From Azospirillum halopraeferens DSM 3675 (GTDB lineage Bacteria > Pseudomonadota > Alphaproteobacteria > Azospirillales > Azospirillaceae): a stretch of 64,000 nt of DNA. Where the stretch lies: the NCBI RefSeq assembly GCF_000429625.1, contig NZ_AUCF01000020.1, positions 62,001 through 126,000 of the forward strand. Reading direction: 5' to 3'. Below are positions 8,430 through 16,985 of this stretch, piece after piece. Each line of letters opens with the position of its first letter. Positions within the stretch are counted from its first letter, which is position 1. The notes beneath the pieces are model-generated. The model saw only the letters and a program-made list of their open reading frames with translations, searched no databases and had not been told where the DNA came from. Both the position numbers and the translations under genes were made by a program.

Positions 8430-9356
8430 ATGAGCACTGCACTGCGAATCGGCACGCGCGGCAGCCCCCTGGCGCTGGCGCAGGCCCACGAGACCCGCGA
8501 CCGCCTGGCCGCGGCGCATCCCGACCTCGCCGCCCCGGACGCCATCGAGATCGTGGTCATCAAGACCACCGGCGACCGCATCCTGGACCGTACCCTGGCC
8601 GAGGCCGGCGGCAAGGGCCTGTTCACCAAGGAGCTGGAGGAGGCGCTGGCCGACGGCCGCGTTGACCTGGCCGTCCATTCCATGAAGGACGTGCCGACCT
8701 GGCTGCCCGACGGCATGGCCCTGGCCTCCCTGCTGCCCCGCGAGGATCCGCGCGACGCCTTCTTCTCCCGCGGCGGTCACGGGCTGGACGACCTGCCGGC
8801 GGGGTCGGTGGTCGGCACCGCCGGGCTGCGGCGGCAGGCGCAGGTGCTGGAACGCCGCCCCGACCTGACGGTGGTGCCGCTGCGCGGCAACGTGCAGACC
8901 CGCCTGTCCAAGCTCGATGCCGGCGAGGTGGACGCCACGCTGCTGGCACTGGCCGGCCTGCGCCGTCTCGGCCTGACCGAGCGGATCACCGCCGTGCTGG
9001 AGCCCGACGTCATGCTGCCCGCGGTCGCCCAGGGCGCCATCGGCATCGAGACGCGCAGCGCCGACGACCGCACCCGCGCCTATGTGGCCGCCCTGAACTG
9101 CCCCGCCACCGCCACCCGCGTGACGGCGGAGCGGGCGCTGCTGGCGGCCCTGGACGGATCCTGCCGCACGCCCATCGCCGCCTTGGCCCGCCTGGACGGC
9201 GACGCCCTGACGCTGGAGGCCAAGGTGCTGTCGCCCGACGGTCGCCGGGTGTTCCGCGCCGGGCGCGCCGGCACGGCGGCCGAGGCCGCCGCCATGGGGG
9301 CCGACGCCGGCGCCGAGATCAAGGCGCAGTTGCCGCCCGACTTCTTCCGCACCTGA
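8430..9356 (+). CDS. hemC: Hydroxymethylbilane synthase (porphobilinogen deaminase)
   Basis: 308 residues. It condenses four porphobilinogens into hydroxymethylbilane in the cytoplasm. Family landmarks: N-terminal LRIGTRGSPLALAQA, TTGDRILD, GKGLFTKELEEAL, HSMKDVP, and LDGSCRTPI, whose Cys245 is the attachment site of the dipyrromethane cofactor. Length is normal for the family. It is the first gene of a rightward operon; hemD begins 11 bases after its stop. The start lies about 150 bp from the divergent tpsB-like start, so a promoter must sit between 8281 and 8429. Confidence 0.97.
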   Translation: MSTALRIGTRGSPLALAQAHETRDRLAAAHPDLAAPDAIEIVVIKTTGDRILDRTLAEAGGKGLFTKELEEALADGRVDLAVHSMKDVPTWLPDGMALASLLPREDPRDAFFSRGGHGLDDLPAGSVVGTAGLRRQAQVLERRPDLTVVPLRGNVQTRLSKLDAGEVDATLLALAGLRRLGLTERITAVLEPDVMLPAVAQGAIGIETRSADDRTRAYVAALNCPATATRVTAERALLAALDGSCRTPIAALARLDGDALTLEAKVLSPDGRRVFRAGRAGTAAEAAAMGADAGAEIKAQLPPDFFRT

Positions 9357-9366
9357 CGGCGCGCCG

Positions 9367-10119
9367 GTGAGCGACGACCGCACCCGCGTCCTGATCACCC
9401 GCCCGGCGGAGGACGCCGCCCCCCTGGCCCGGCGCCTGGCGGCGCTGGGCTATGAGGCGTCGGTGGAGCCGATGCTGGACATCGCCTGGCTGGACGGGCC
9501 GGAGCCCGGCCTGGACGGCGTACGGGCCCTGCTGTTCACCAGCGCGAACGGGGTACGGGCGTTCATTCGGCGTACGGCCCGGCGCGAACGGCCGGTCTAT
9601 GCGGTGGGCGACGCCACCGCGCGGGCGGCGGCGGACGCCGGTTTCCGCCATGTGGAAAGTGCCGGCGGCGACGTGTACGCCCTGGCCGATCTGGTGGCCC
9701 GCCGCTGTCCCGCCGGGGAAGGGCCGCTTCTTCATGTCGCAGGCACCGTGGTGGCCGGCGATCTGGCGGGCCTGCTGGGCGAAAAGGGCTTCGTCGTACG
9801 GCGCGAAGCCATGTACGAAGCCCTCCCTTCGGCCGGTCTGACGGCGCGAACGGCGCACGACCTGGACGAAGGTCACATCCGGGCCGTGCTGATTTTCTCT
9901 CCCCGTACGGCGCGTTCGTTTGTTAGTTTGGTCGGTGAGGCCGGGCTGATCGAACGCTGTCGTACGGTCGACCTCCTCTGCCTCAGCCCCGCGGTCGCGG
10001 AGGCTGCCCGTACGTGCGGCGAGGAGCCGGTCCCCTGGCGGTGCGTACAGGTGGCGGAACGGCCGGAGCAGGACTCCCTGCTCGCCTTGCTGCCGGATCG
10101 CAGCGGCGGTGCGGCGTAG
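9367..10119 (+). CDS. hemD: Uroporphyrinogen-III synthase
   Basis: 250 residues from a GTG start 10 bases after hemC. It closes and isomerises hydroxymethylbilane to uroporphyrinogen III. Sequence identity in this family is low, but the pattern fits: VLITRPAEDAAPLARRL at the N terminus, ALLFTSANGVRAF, AVGDATARAA, AGGDVYALADLVA and VLIFSPRTARSFVSL in the second lobe. Position directly after hemC supports the call. The gene uses the hexamer CGTACG about six times within roughly 500 bp, mostly from Arg CGT codons, which is unlike its neighbours. Confidence 0.93.
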   Translation: MSDDRTRVLITRPAEDAAPLARRLAALGYEASVEPMLDIAWLDGPEPGLDGVRALLFTSANGVRAFIRRTARRERPVYAVGDATARAAADAGFRHVESAGGDVYALADLVARRCPAGEGPLLHVAGTVVAGDLAGLLGEKGFVVRREAMYEALPSAGLTARTAHDLDEGHIRAVLIFSPRTARSFVSLVGEAGLIERCRTVDLLCLSPAVAEAARTCGEEPVPWRCVQVAERPEQDSLLALLPDRSGGAA

Positions 10120-10236
10120 GGGTTCCGAACGCGGACGAGGCTGCGGCGCATCCAACGCCGCGGCCCGGTTGCCGTTGAACCATTCAAGACGTGAATCAGT
10201 CAAGAACGCGACCAAGCGCGACCAAGAAGGCAGTTC

Positions 10237-11865
10237 ATGACCCCTCGCCCAGGCTCTGATCACCCCGAGGGGGAACCGACCGGCCAGACGCCGTCGGAGT
10301 CCCCGTCCGCCACCGACGGTGCCGCCGTCGAACGCATCATCGAGCGGTTCGGGGGCATCCGCCCCATGGCCCACAAGCTCGACACGCCGGTCACCACCGT
10401 GCAGGGCTGGAAGAAGCGCGGCGCCATACCGCTGTCGCGCCACCCCGACCTGCGCGCCGCCGCCGTCAAGTTCGGCATCCCGCTGGACGAGGCCGACCTC
10501 GAAGCCGCCACCCCGGCAGAGGACCGCTCCCCGCCGACCGGCGAACCGGCCGACGCCGCCGGAACCGTGCCGGAGACCGGGGCCGCCGCGCCGGAGCCGC
10601 AGGACCGGGACGAGGCGCCCGCTGCCGCCGCCGCCACCCCGCCCACGGCCACACCCACGGCCGCCGGAGAGCGTCCCTATTCCCCGCCGACGCCGGTGGT
10701 CACGCAGGACACCCGGTCCGGCGGCGCCGGCTTCGCAACGTTCGTGTCGCTGGTCGCCCTGCTGGTCGGCACCGCGGCGCTCACCGAGCGCTGGTGGGCG
10801 CCCCACGTCCCCGGCTGGCAGGCCGAGGTCGCGGCTGAGCCGGACCCGGTGCTGAGCGAGCGCATCCGCACCCTCGACGACCGCATCGCCGCCCTGGAGA
10901 GCCGGCCCGCTCCGGCGGCCGGGGTCGCACCGGGCGAGGTGCAGGCGCTGGCCGACCGTCTCGCCGAGCTGGAACAGCGGCCGGCCCCGGCCGCCGGCAA
11001 CGGGACCGCCGCCGGAGGGGCCGACCCGGCCGCCCTGGACGCCCTGGCCGAACGGGTCGCCGCCCTGGAGAACCGGCCGGCGGAACCCGCCGCGGCCGCC
11101 GAACCGGCGCCGGATCCGCGCGTCGGCCAGCTCGCCGACGCGGTGACGGGCCTGCGCGACAGCGTGGGAACGCTGGAGGGCCGGCTTTCCGCGGTCGACG
11201 CCAACGCCCGCGCGGCGGAACAGCTCGACCAGCGTCTCGCCGGTTTGCGGCAGGAGGTCGAACAGCTCGCCGGCCTGCGTCAGGAGGTCGAGCAGCTTGC
11301 CGGCCGGGTGCAGGCGGGCAACGACCGCGAGGCGGCGATGCAGGCGCTGGTGCTGGCCGCCGGCCAGCTCCGCAGTGCGCTCGCCGCCGGCCAGCCGTTC
11401 CGGCAGGAGCTGGATGCAGTGCGGTCCCTGGGCATCCGCGACGACGCGGTGGCGGGGGCGCTCGACGCCGTCGCGCCGTACGCCGACCGGGGCATCCCGA
11501 CCCGGCCGCAACTGGCCGAGCGGTTCGAGCCGCTGGGCAGCAGCATCGTGCGCGCCGACATCCGGGGCGAGGGCGGCGACTGGCTGGACCAGGTGCGCGG
11601 CACCGTGTCGACGCTGGTCACCGTGCGGCGCCAGGGCGGCGGCGTGGTGGGTGACAGCGCCGAGGCGGTGGTCGCCCGCGCCGAGGCGGCGGTCCGCGAG
11701 GGCAGCCTCACCGATGCCGTGCGGGAGCTGGAAACCCTGCGCGGCCCGGCCGCCGAGGTGGCGGCCGACTGGGTGCAGGCGGCGCGCGCCCGCCTGGCCG
11801 CCGACACCGCCATGAACACCCTGTCCGGCCGCGCCATCGCCCTGCTGGGCGAAGGAGCCCGCTGA
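10237..11865 (+). CDS. Mic60/mitofilin-type inner-membrane protein with N-terminal HTH-like domain
   Basis: 542 residues. Residues about 30-85 resemble the small helix-turn-helix (carph-isopro type) domain (IIERFGGIRPMAHKL, then VTTVQGWKKRGAIP). A Pro/Ala-rich linker, one membrane helix (FATFVSLVALLVGTAAL, about 167-185) and a long coiled coil with a duplicated LAGLRQEVEQ unit follow. The last part is a helical mitofilin signature region (LRSALAAGQPFRQELDAVRSL). Alphaproteobacterial homologues of mitochondrial Mic60 are known to sit beside hemC-hemD-hemY and to shape inner or intracytoplasmic membranes, and this copy fits. It begins 117 bases after hemD and overlaps the next start by TGATG. 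Confidence 0.88.
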   Translation: MTPRPGSDHPEGEPTGQTPSESPSATDGAAVERIIERFGGIRPMAHKLDTPVTTVQGWKKRGAIPLSRHPDLRAAAVKFGIPLDEADLEAATPAEDRSPPTGEPADAAGTVPETGAAAPEPQDRDEAPAAAAATPPTATPTAAGERPYSPPTPVVTQDTRSGGAGFATFVSLVALLVGTAALTERWWAPHVPGWQAEVAAEPDPVLSERIRTLDDRIAALESRPAPAAGVAPGEVQALADRLAELEQRPAPAAGNGTAAGGADPAALDALAERVAALENRPAEPAAAAEPAPDPRVGQLADAVTGLRDSVGTLEGRLSAVDANARAAEQLDQRLAGLRQEVEQLAGLRQEVEQLAGRVQAGNDREAAMQALVLAAGQLRSALAAGQPFRQELDAVRSLGIRDDAVAGALDAVAPYADRGIPTRPQLAERFEPLGSSIVRADIRGEGGDWLDQVRGTVSTLVTVRRQGGGVVGDSAEAVVARAEAAVREGSLTDAVRELETLRGPAAEVAADWVQAARARLAADTAMNTLSGRAIALLGEGAR

Positions 11866-13250
11866 TGGCCCGCGCCCTCTGGTTCCTCATCAAGGTGGCG
11901 ATCGTCGTTGCGATCGCCGTCTGGCTCGCCGAACGGCCCGGAACGGTGGCGATCGCCTGGCAGGGCTGGGTGGTGGAAACCTCGGTCGGCGTGGCGGTGC
12001 TGGTCACCGTCGCGGCGCTCGGCCTGGCAGCCCTGCTGTACCGCCTGTGGCGGGCCGTGTGGGGCGGGCCGTCGTCCCTGCGCCGCTACCGCCGCACGCG
12101 CCGGCGCGAACGCGGCTATCAGGCGCTGACCAAGGGGCTGGTGGCGGTCGCCGCCGGCGACGCCGGCACCGCCCGGTCCATGGCGCGCAAGGCCGACGGG
12201 CTGCTGAACGAGCCGCCGCTGACCATGCTGCTGTCGGCCCAGGCCGCCCAGCTCACCGGCGACGACGCGGCCGCCCGCCGCTATTTCACCGCCATGCTGG
12301 AGCGTCCGGAGACCGCCTTTCTCGGCCTGCGCGGCCTGCTGACCCAGGCGCTGCGCAAGGGCGACCGGGTGGAGGCGCTGACGCTGGCCCGCCGGGCGCG
12401 GCAGATCCAGCCGGACACCCCGTGGCTGCTCGCCACGCTGTACGATCTGGAGGCGCGCTCCGGCGATTGGGCCGCGGCGGAAGCGACGCTCGAGGCGGCC
12501 GTCCGGGCCGGCGCCGTCACCCCAGAGGACGGCCGGCACCACCGCGCCGCCCTGCTGCTGGAACGCAGCTTCGAGGCGGAGCGCCGCGGCCGTTCCGATT
12601 CGGCCCTGCACCACGCCCGGGCGGCCCACGACCTGCTGCCCGGCTTCGTGCCGGCCGCCGCCCGTCTGGCCGGCCTGCTGGCCGGCGGCGACCGGCTGAA
12701 GCAGGCGGCCAAGGTGGTGGAGCGGACCTGGCGCCTGCTCCCCCACCCGGAACTGGCCGACGTCTACCGCCAGGTGCTGGAGGGCTACGACCCGCTGGCC
12801 CGCGTCAAGATGTTCCAGAAGCTGCTGTCCCAGTCCCCCAACCACGTGGAAAGCCATCTGGCGCTGGCCCGCGCCTGCCTGGACGCCAAGCTGTGGGGTG
12901 AGGCCCGCACCCACCTGACCAAGGCCATGGAGCTGCAGCCCTCGCGCCGCATCCACCGCCTTCTGGCCGAACTGGAGCGGGGCGAGCACCAGGACGAGGA
13001 CGCGGCGCGCGCCTGGCTCGTCCAGGCCGCTTCCGCCCCCGCCGACCCGGCCTGGACCTGCCGCTCCTGCGGCGCGGTCAGCCGCGATTGGGCCGGCCTG
13101 TGCGGCCATTGCAGCGCTTTCGACAGCCTGGACTGGAAGCAGCCGACGGTGGCCTTGCACCCGGCACCGGCGGATGCGGTCACCGGCCCCGCCCCGGCCC
13201 TGCCCACCGCCATCGGGACGCTGCCCGCGGTCCCCGAACCGGCGCGCTGA
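11865..13250 (+). CDS. hemY: HemY-like TPR inner-membrane protein
   Basis: 461 residues; ATG 11865 overlaps the Mic60 stop. Two N-terminal membrane helices (LWFLIKVAIVVAIAVWLA and VGVAVLVTVAALGLAALLY) match the HemY_N domain, followed by cytoplasmic TPR helices. The C terminus carries a rubredoxin-like zinc knuckle, C399-x2-C402 and C413-x2-C416, as in alphaproteobacterial HemY and LapB. The family (not protoporphyrinogen oxidase, despite the shared name) is linked to haem synthesis by gene position; its exact role is unsettled. A strong hairpin follows at 13290. Confidence 0.9.
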   Translation: MARALWFLIKVAIVVAIAVWLAERPGTVAIAWQGWVVETSVGVAVLVTVAALGLAALLYRLWRAVWGGPSSLRRYRRTRRRERGYQALTKGLVAVAAGDAGTARSMARKADGLLNEPPLTMLLSAQAAQLTGDDAAARRYFTAMLERPETAFLGLRGLLTQALRKGDRVEALTLARRARQIQPDTPWLLATLYDLEARSGDWAAAEATLEAAVRAGAVTPEDGRHHRAALLLERSFEAERRGRSDSALHHARAAHDLLPGFVPAAARLAGLLAGGDRLKQAAKVVERTWRLLPHPELADVYRQVLEGYDPLARVKMFQKLLSQSPNHVESHLALARACLDAKLWGEARTHLTKAMELQPSRRIHRLLAELERGEHQDEDAARAWLVQAASAPADPAWTCRSCGAVSRDWAGLCGHCSAFDSLDWKQPTVALHPAPADAVTGPAPALPTAIGTLPAVPEPAR

Positions 13251-13289
13251 CCACCGCCCATCGCGTTCCGCCACAGCGCGGCGATCACC

Positions 13290-13324
13290 GGGGCCCCTCG
13301 TCCGCACGGCGGAGGAGGGGCCCC
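13290..13324 (+). terminator. Hairpin after the hem operon
   Basis: GGGGCCCCTC (13290-13299) pairs perfectly with GAGGGGCCCC (13315-13324), with a 15-base loop, 39 bp after the hemY-like stop and before the PAS kinase gene. Only a short T run follows. It is probably the operon terminator. Confidence 0.6.
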
Positions 13325-13408
13325 GCGTCGTTTGGCCGTCTGGATTCGCCCTGCGGGAGTCCCTAAGCTCGGCCGGACAACCGATCCCGGCCACCCCCAA
13401 CCCGCAGG

Positions 13409-14575
13409 ATGCGCATGACGTCCGATCCCCCCGACGCCATGCCCGAGAACCCGGCCCCCGAACATCCAACCGATGCCCTGCCGCGGGCCATCGTCGACGG
13501 TGCGCTCGACGCCATCCTCGTCATGGATGCCGACGGGCGCCCGGTGACGGTCAATGCCGCCGCCGAGCGCATCCTCGGCTTCGACCGCCACGCCGCGGCG
13601 GGACGCCCGGTCGAGGAACTGATCGTCCCACCCGACGGACGCGAGGCGTTCCGGCGGGCGGTCGCCACCTGCCCGGGACCCGGCGGCGCCGTGAACGGCC
13701 ACCGGGTCGAGACGACCTGCCTGCGGGCCGACGGCAGCGCCTTCCCGGCGGAGATGACGCTGACCCGGACGCCGGTGAACGGCACACCATACGTCGCCAT
13801 CCACCTGCGCGACATCGGCGAACGCAAGGCGCAGGAGCGGGCGCTGCTGGAGGCCAAGGCGCGGGCGGAGGCGGCGGCCCGGGCGAAGAGCGTTTTCCTC
13901 AACACCATGAGCCACGAGCTGCGCACCCCCCTCAACGCCATCATCGGCTTTTCGGAGTTGATCCGCGACGGCGCCCTGGGGCCGCTCGGCGATCCGAAGT
14001 ACGGGGAGTTCGCCGCCGACATCACCGAAGGCGCGCGTCACCTCCTGGGGATCATCAACGACGTCCTCGCCGTCTCGCGGATCGAAGCGGGCGAGCAGCG
14101 GCTGATGCCGGAAACCATGGATCTGGGGGCCGTGGTGCGGTCCTGCCTTCAGATGGTGCGCGACCGGGCGGCCAAGGCCGGGGTTACCCTGGTCGACGAC
14201 ACCGGGGCGCTGCCGGTCGGCCTTCACGCCGACCGCGGCGCGGTCATGACCATCCTCGTCACGCTGCTTTCCAACGCCGTGAAGTTCACCCCGCCCGGCG
14301 GCGAGGCGCGCATCGGTGTGGCCATGGGGTCGGACGGCACGCTGCTGCTCACGGTGACCGACACGGGCATCGGCATCCCGCCCGACGCCGTGGACCGGGT
14401 GTTCGAACCCTTCCATCAGCTCGACGCCGGTCCCGGCCGCCGTTACGAGGGCGCCGGCCTGGGCCTGACCATCGCCCGTGCCCTGATGGAGCGTCACGGC
14501 GGCTCCATCGACCTGGCCGGCACGCCCGGCGGCGGGACCACCGCCACCCTGCGGTTCCCCCCGGTGGACCGGTAG
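13409..14575 (+). CDS. Soluble PAS-domain sensor histidine kinase
   Basis: 388 residues without membrane helices. A PAS fold (about 28-145: AIVDGALDAILVMDADGRPV, AAERILGFD, GSAFPAEMTLT, HLRDIGERK) leads into a HisKA dimer with H-box SHELRTPLNAIIGFSE (His169). The ATPase domain has N-box LLSNAVKFT, G1 DTGIGIP and G2 GAGLGLTIA. It should autophosphorylate on His169 in response to an internal cue. No response regulator is adjacent, so the partner is unknown. A start at the ATG 13415 two codons downstream is also possible. It converges on the pentapeptide gene with only nine bases between them. Confidence 0.9.
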   Translation: MRMTSDPPDAMPENPAPEHPTDALPRAIVDGALDAILVMDADGRPVTVNAAAERILGFDRHAAAGRPVEELIVPPDGREAFRRAVATCPGPGGAVNGHRVETTCLRADGSAFPAEMTLTRTPVNGTPYVAIHLRDIGERKAQERALLEAKARAEAAARAKSVFLNTMSHELRTPLNAIIGFSELIRDGALGPLGDPKYGEFAADITEGARHLLGIINDVLAVSRIEAGEQRLMPETMDLGAVVRSCLQMVRDRAAKAGVTLVDDTGALPVGLHADRGAVMTILVTLLSNAVKFTPPGGEARIGVAMGSDGTLLLTVTDTGIGIPPDAVDRVFEPFHQLDAGPGRRYEGAGLGLTIARALMERHGGSIDLAGTPGGGTTATLRFPPVDR

Positions 14576-14584
14576 AGGTATCCT

Positions 14585-15853
14585 TCAGCCCTCGGGACCG
14601 CCGCGGGTGCCGTCCAGGATGGCGCCGTCCAGCCGGGCGTCGGTGGCGATGCAGCCGGTGAGGTCGGCCCGCGACAGGTCGGCCCGGCGGAGGTCCGCCG
14701 CGATCAGCGACGCGCCGGCAAGGCGGGCGCGCACCAGGGAGGTGTGCAGCGTCTGCTTGGCCCCGGCGATCACCAGGGCCGACAGGTTGGCGCTCTCCAG
14801 GTCGGCGCCGATGAGGATGGCGCGGTCCAGCGTGGCGCCGCGCAGGTCGGAATGGCGCAGGTCGGCCGACCGCAGGTCGGCGCCGTCGAAGCGGACAGCC
14901 TGGAGCTGGGCGCCGGCCAGCACCGCGTTGCGCAGGTTCACCTCACTGCCCACCGCCAGCGTCAACACCGCACCGGTCAGGTTGGCGCCTTCCAGGTTGC
15001 GGCCGGACAGGTCCATCCGGCGCCCGACCTTGCCGCCGGAGCCGAGCCACAGCATGTGCTGGCGCTGCATCTCGGCAAACACCACCACGGTGCCGTCCGG
15101 GGGCGGCGCGGCCACCGGGGGGTGGTGCGGGGAGGCGGGCTGCCGCGCCTCCGCCGCCGCCGCCTGTTCGTCCGTGCGGACGGCGGCGGTCAGGTCCAGT
15201 TCGTTCATGAACGCGCCGTCCAGGCTGGCACCGCGCAGGTCGGCGTCGGTCAGATCGGCGCCGTGCAGATCGGTGCCGACGAAGGTGCAGTCGCGCAGGT
15301 CCGAACGGTCCAGCCGCGCCCCGATCAGGGAGCTGTTGGTGAAGTCGACGGAGCGGGCCAGGCTGCCGGTGAGCCGGGCGCGCGACAGGTCGGCGTTGGT
15401 GACCCGCGCCGTCGACAGGTCGGCCGGGCCGGGGATGAAGCCGACCACCTTCGTCTCCGCGGTGCTCTGCTTGGAGACGGTGCTGCTGTCGCGCAGGTCC
15501 ACCTCCACCAGCGCCGCCCCTTCCATGTTGGCGCCGCGCACGTTGGCGCCGCGCAGGTCGGTGCGGAACAGGCGGGCGTTGCGCAGATCGGCGTTGCGCA
15601 GGTCGGCGCCGAACAGGTCGGCGTGGTCGAGGATGGCACCCTGAAGCCGGCCCCCGCGCAGGATGGCGCCGGAAAGGTTGGCGCCGGCCAGGTTGCGGCC
15701 GGAGAGGTCGAGACCGGTCAGGTCGAAGAACGGCAGGTTGGCGCGCGCTCCGCCCGGCCGGCCGTCGGCGAAGCGGGCATGCCGTTCGCAGACCCGGTCC
15801 AACTGCTCCTGGGTGAGGCGGATGCGTGTCCTGAGCTTGCCGTCGTAGGCCAT
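14585..15853 (-). CDS. Pentapeptide-repeat protein, CheZ operon
   Basis: 422 residues. Two right-handed quadrilateral beta-helix blocks built from A-(D/N)-L-x-x repeats (about 50-225 and 285-415) are separated by a Pro/Ala-rich, non-repeat spacer. Each block is preceded by a His/aromatic...GG...GR/RA...GRNLxGxxL lead-in, a module also seen in the second pentapeptide protein at 61934-63124. There is no signal peptide, so it is cytoplasmic. It starts six bases after cheZ stops, so the two are co-transcribed. Pentapeptide proteins include DNA-gyrase mimics, but most, including this one, have no assigned role. Confidence 0.87.
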   Translation of the reverse strand: MAYDGKLRTRIRLTQEQLDRVCERHARFADGRPGGARANLPFFDLTGLDLSGRNLAGANLSGAILRGGRLQGAILDHADLFGADLRNADLRNARLFRTDLRGANVRGANMEGAALVEVDLRDSSTVSKQSTAETKVVGFIPGPADLSTARVTNADLSRARLTGSLARSVDFTNSSLIGARLDRSDLRDCTFVGTDLHGADLTDADLRGASLDGAFMNELDLTAAVRTDEQAAAAEARQPASPHHPPVAAPPPDGTVVVFAEMQRQHMLWLGSGGKVGRRMDLSGRNLEGANLTGAVLTLAVGSEVNLRNAVLAGAQLQAVRFDGADLRSADLRHSDLRGATLDRAILIGADLESANLSALVIAGAKQTLHTSLVRARLAGASLIAADLRRADLSRADLTGCIATDARLDGAILDGTRGGPEG

Positions 15854-15859
15854 GGTCCG

Positions 15860-16819
15860 TCAGGCGAATAGTTTGTCGATGTCGTCTTGCGAGAACTTCT
15901 CCACCTCGCCCGGCGGCGCGGCCGGAGGAGGAGGAGGTGGTGGTGGTGGTGGTGGTGGTGGTGGCGGCGGGGCCGCGGCGGGAGTCGGAGCCGGCGCCTC
16001 GCGCTCCAGCACCTCGGGCATGCTGGTGGCCATCTGGTCGAAGATGGCGTCGATCTCGCCCTGGCTGACCCCGTGGCCTTCGAGCTGCGGACCGTTCAGC
16101 AGATGGGCGTCGGGACGGTCGTCGTTGAGCTTGCGGTGGGCCGCCACCTCGCCGTCGCCGAATCCGAGGGCGGCGCGGTCGACCCCCCAAATCTCGATCA
16201 TGGTGTTCACGCGCTGCTCGATGTAGCGCAGCGTGTTGACCACCTTCGTGGTGCGCTGGCCGGTGATGTCCTGGAACGAGCAGGCGGTCATGATGTCGAT
16301 GCACTGCGCCTCGATCCCGCCGCCCAGTTCGGCCCAGTCGGGGTCGTCGCGGGGGATGCGGGAGGCGTAGTCGAGAATCCGCTCCGTGGCGTTCAGGATG
16401 TCGCTGGTCGCCCGTTCGGTGGCGGCCACGATGGCGTCCAGTTCGGCGGTGGCGGCCATGATGCGGTTGGCGCCGTTGTCCGACGGCTTCAGCGCCGCGA
16501 TGTCGCTGCGCGCCTGCTGCACGAAGCGGCCGATGGCGTTCAGCTCCTCCTGGATGCGGGTCAGGGCGCCGTCGCCGGGACCGGGGGCGGGAGCCGCAAC
16601 GGCGGCGCGCCCGGCGGAGGCGGCACCGTGCAGCGCGCCCAGCCGGTCCACCTGAGCCTTCAGGTGAAGGGCAACCCGCTGGAAGTCGTCCACGGCGGCC
16701 AGACGGGTGCGGCGATCGCGCATGCGCAGGAAGGCCCTGCCGCGGGCTGTTTGCGACAGAGCTTCTTCAACCTGAAGGTATTCCTGCTCGCTGATCTCGA
16801 GCAGAGGCATATCGGTCAT
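15860..16819 (-). CDS. cheZ: CheZ family chemotaxis phosphatase
   Basis: 319 residues from ATG 16819 (30 upstream in-frame codons are rejected as non-coding leader). It should dephosphorylate CheY-P. The long four-helix-bundle hairpin contains ACSFQDITGQRTTKVV, where the Gln-Asp pair and the following Thr-Gly-Gln match the catalytic motif of CheZ. A tract of 16 prolines (encoded by 15923-15970) joins it to a C-terminal peptide FSQDDIDKLFA. This peptide and an earlier GVSQGEIDAIF both resemble the S-Q-x-x-I-D CheY-binding motif of FliM. No other che gene is nearby. It forms an operon with the downstream pentapeptide gene. Confidence 0.9.
   Translation of the reverse strand: MTDMPLLEISEQEYLQVEEALSQTARGRAFLRMRDRRTRLAAVDDFQRVALHLKAQVDRLGALHGAASAGRAAVAAPAPGPGDGALTRIQEELNAIGRFVQQARSDIAALKPSDNGANRIMAATAELDAIVAATERATSDILNATERILDYASRIPRDDPDWAELGGGIEAQCIDIMTACSFQDITGQRTTKVVNTLRYIEQRVNTMIEIWGVDRAALGFGDGEVAAHRKLNDDRPDAHLLNGPQLEGHGVSQGEIDAIFDQMATSMPEVLEREAPAPTPAAAPPPPPPPPPPPPPPPPAAPPGEVEKFSQDDIDKLFA
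15938..15964. repeat. TGG trinucleotide microsatellite in cheZ
   Basis: Nine perfect TGG units on the plus strand, flanked by AGG and CGG variants, encode most of the 16-residue polyproline linker of CheZ (nine CCA codons in a row, a codon otherwise rare in this window). Changes in copy number would lengthen or shorten the linker without changing the frame. Confidence 0.9.
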
Positions 16820-16985
16820 CCCCGGCTCCGGCAAGGGCGGGTTGCATGGTTCGTCCGCTGGGCGGACTCTATCCTTCCCCCGGCGGTGCGTAAAGCCGCG
16901 CCGCTGCACTCAGGCAGCGACAAGTGTGCGCCGGCCCCATAATGTCGCTTATGATCCGTCTCATCCGGGATACATCGTTGCGTTC

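Noticed and set aside
15938-15964. TGG repeat considered as a phase-variation switch
   Set aside because: Units are three bases and in frame, so slippage changes linker length but cannot switch the gene off.
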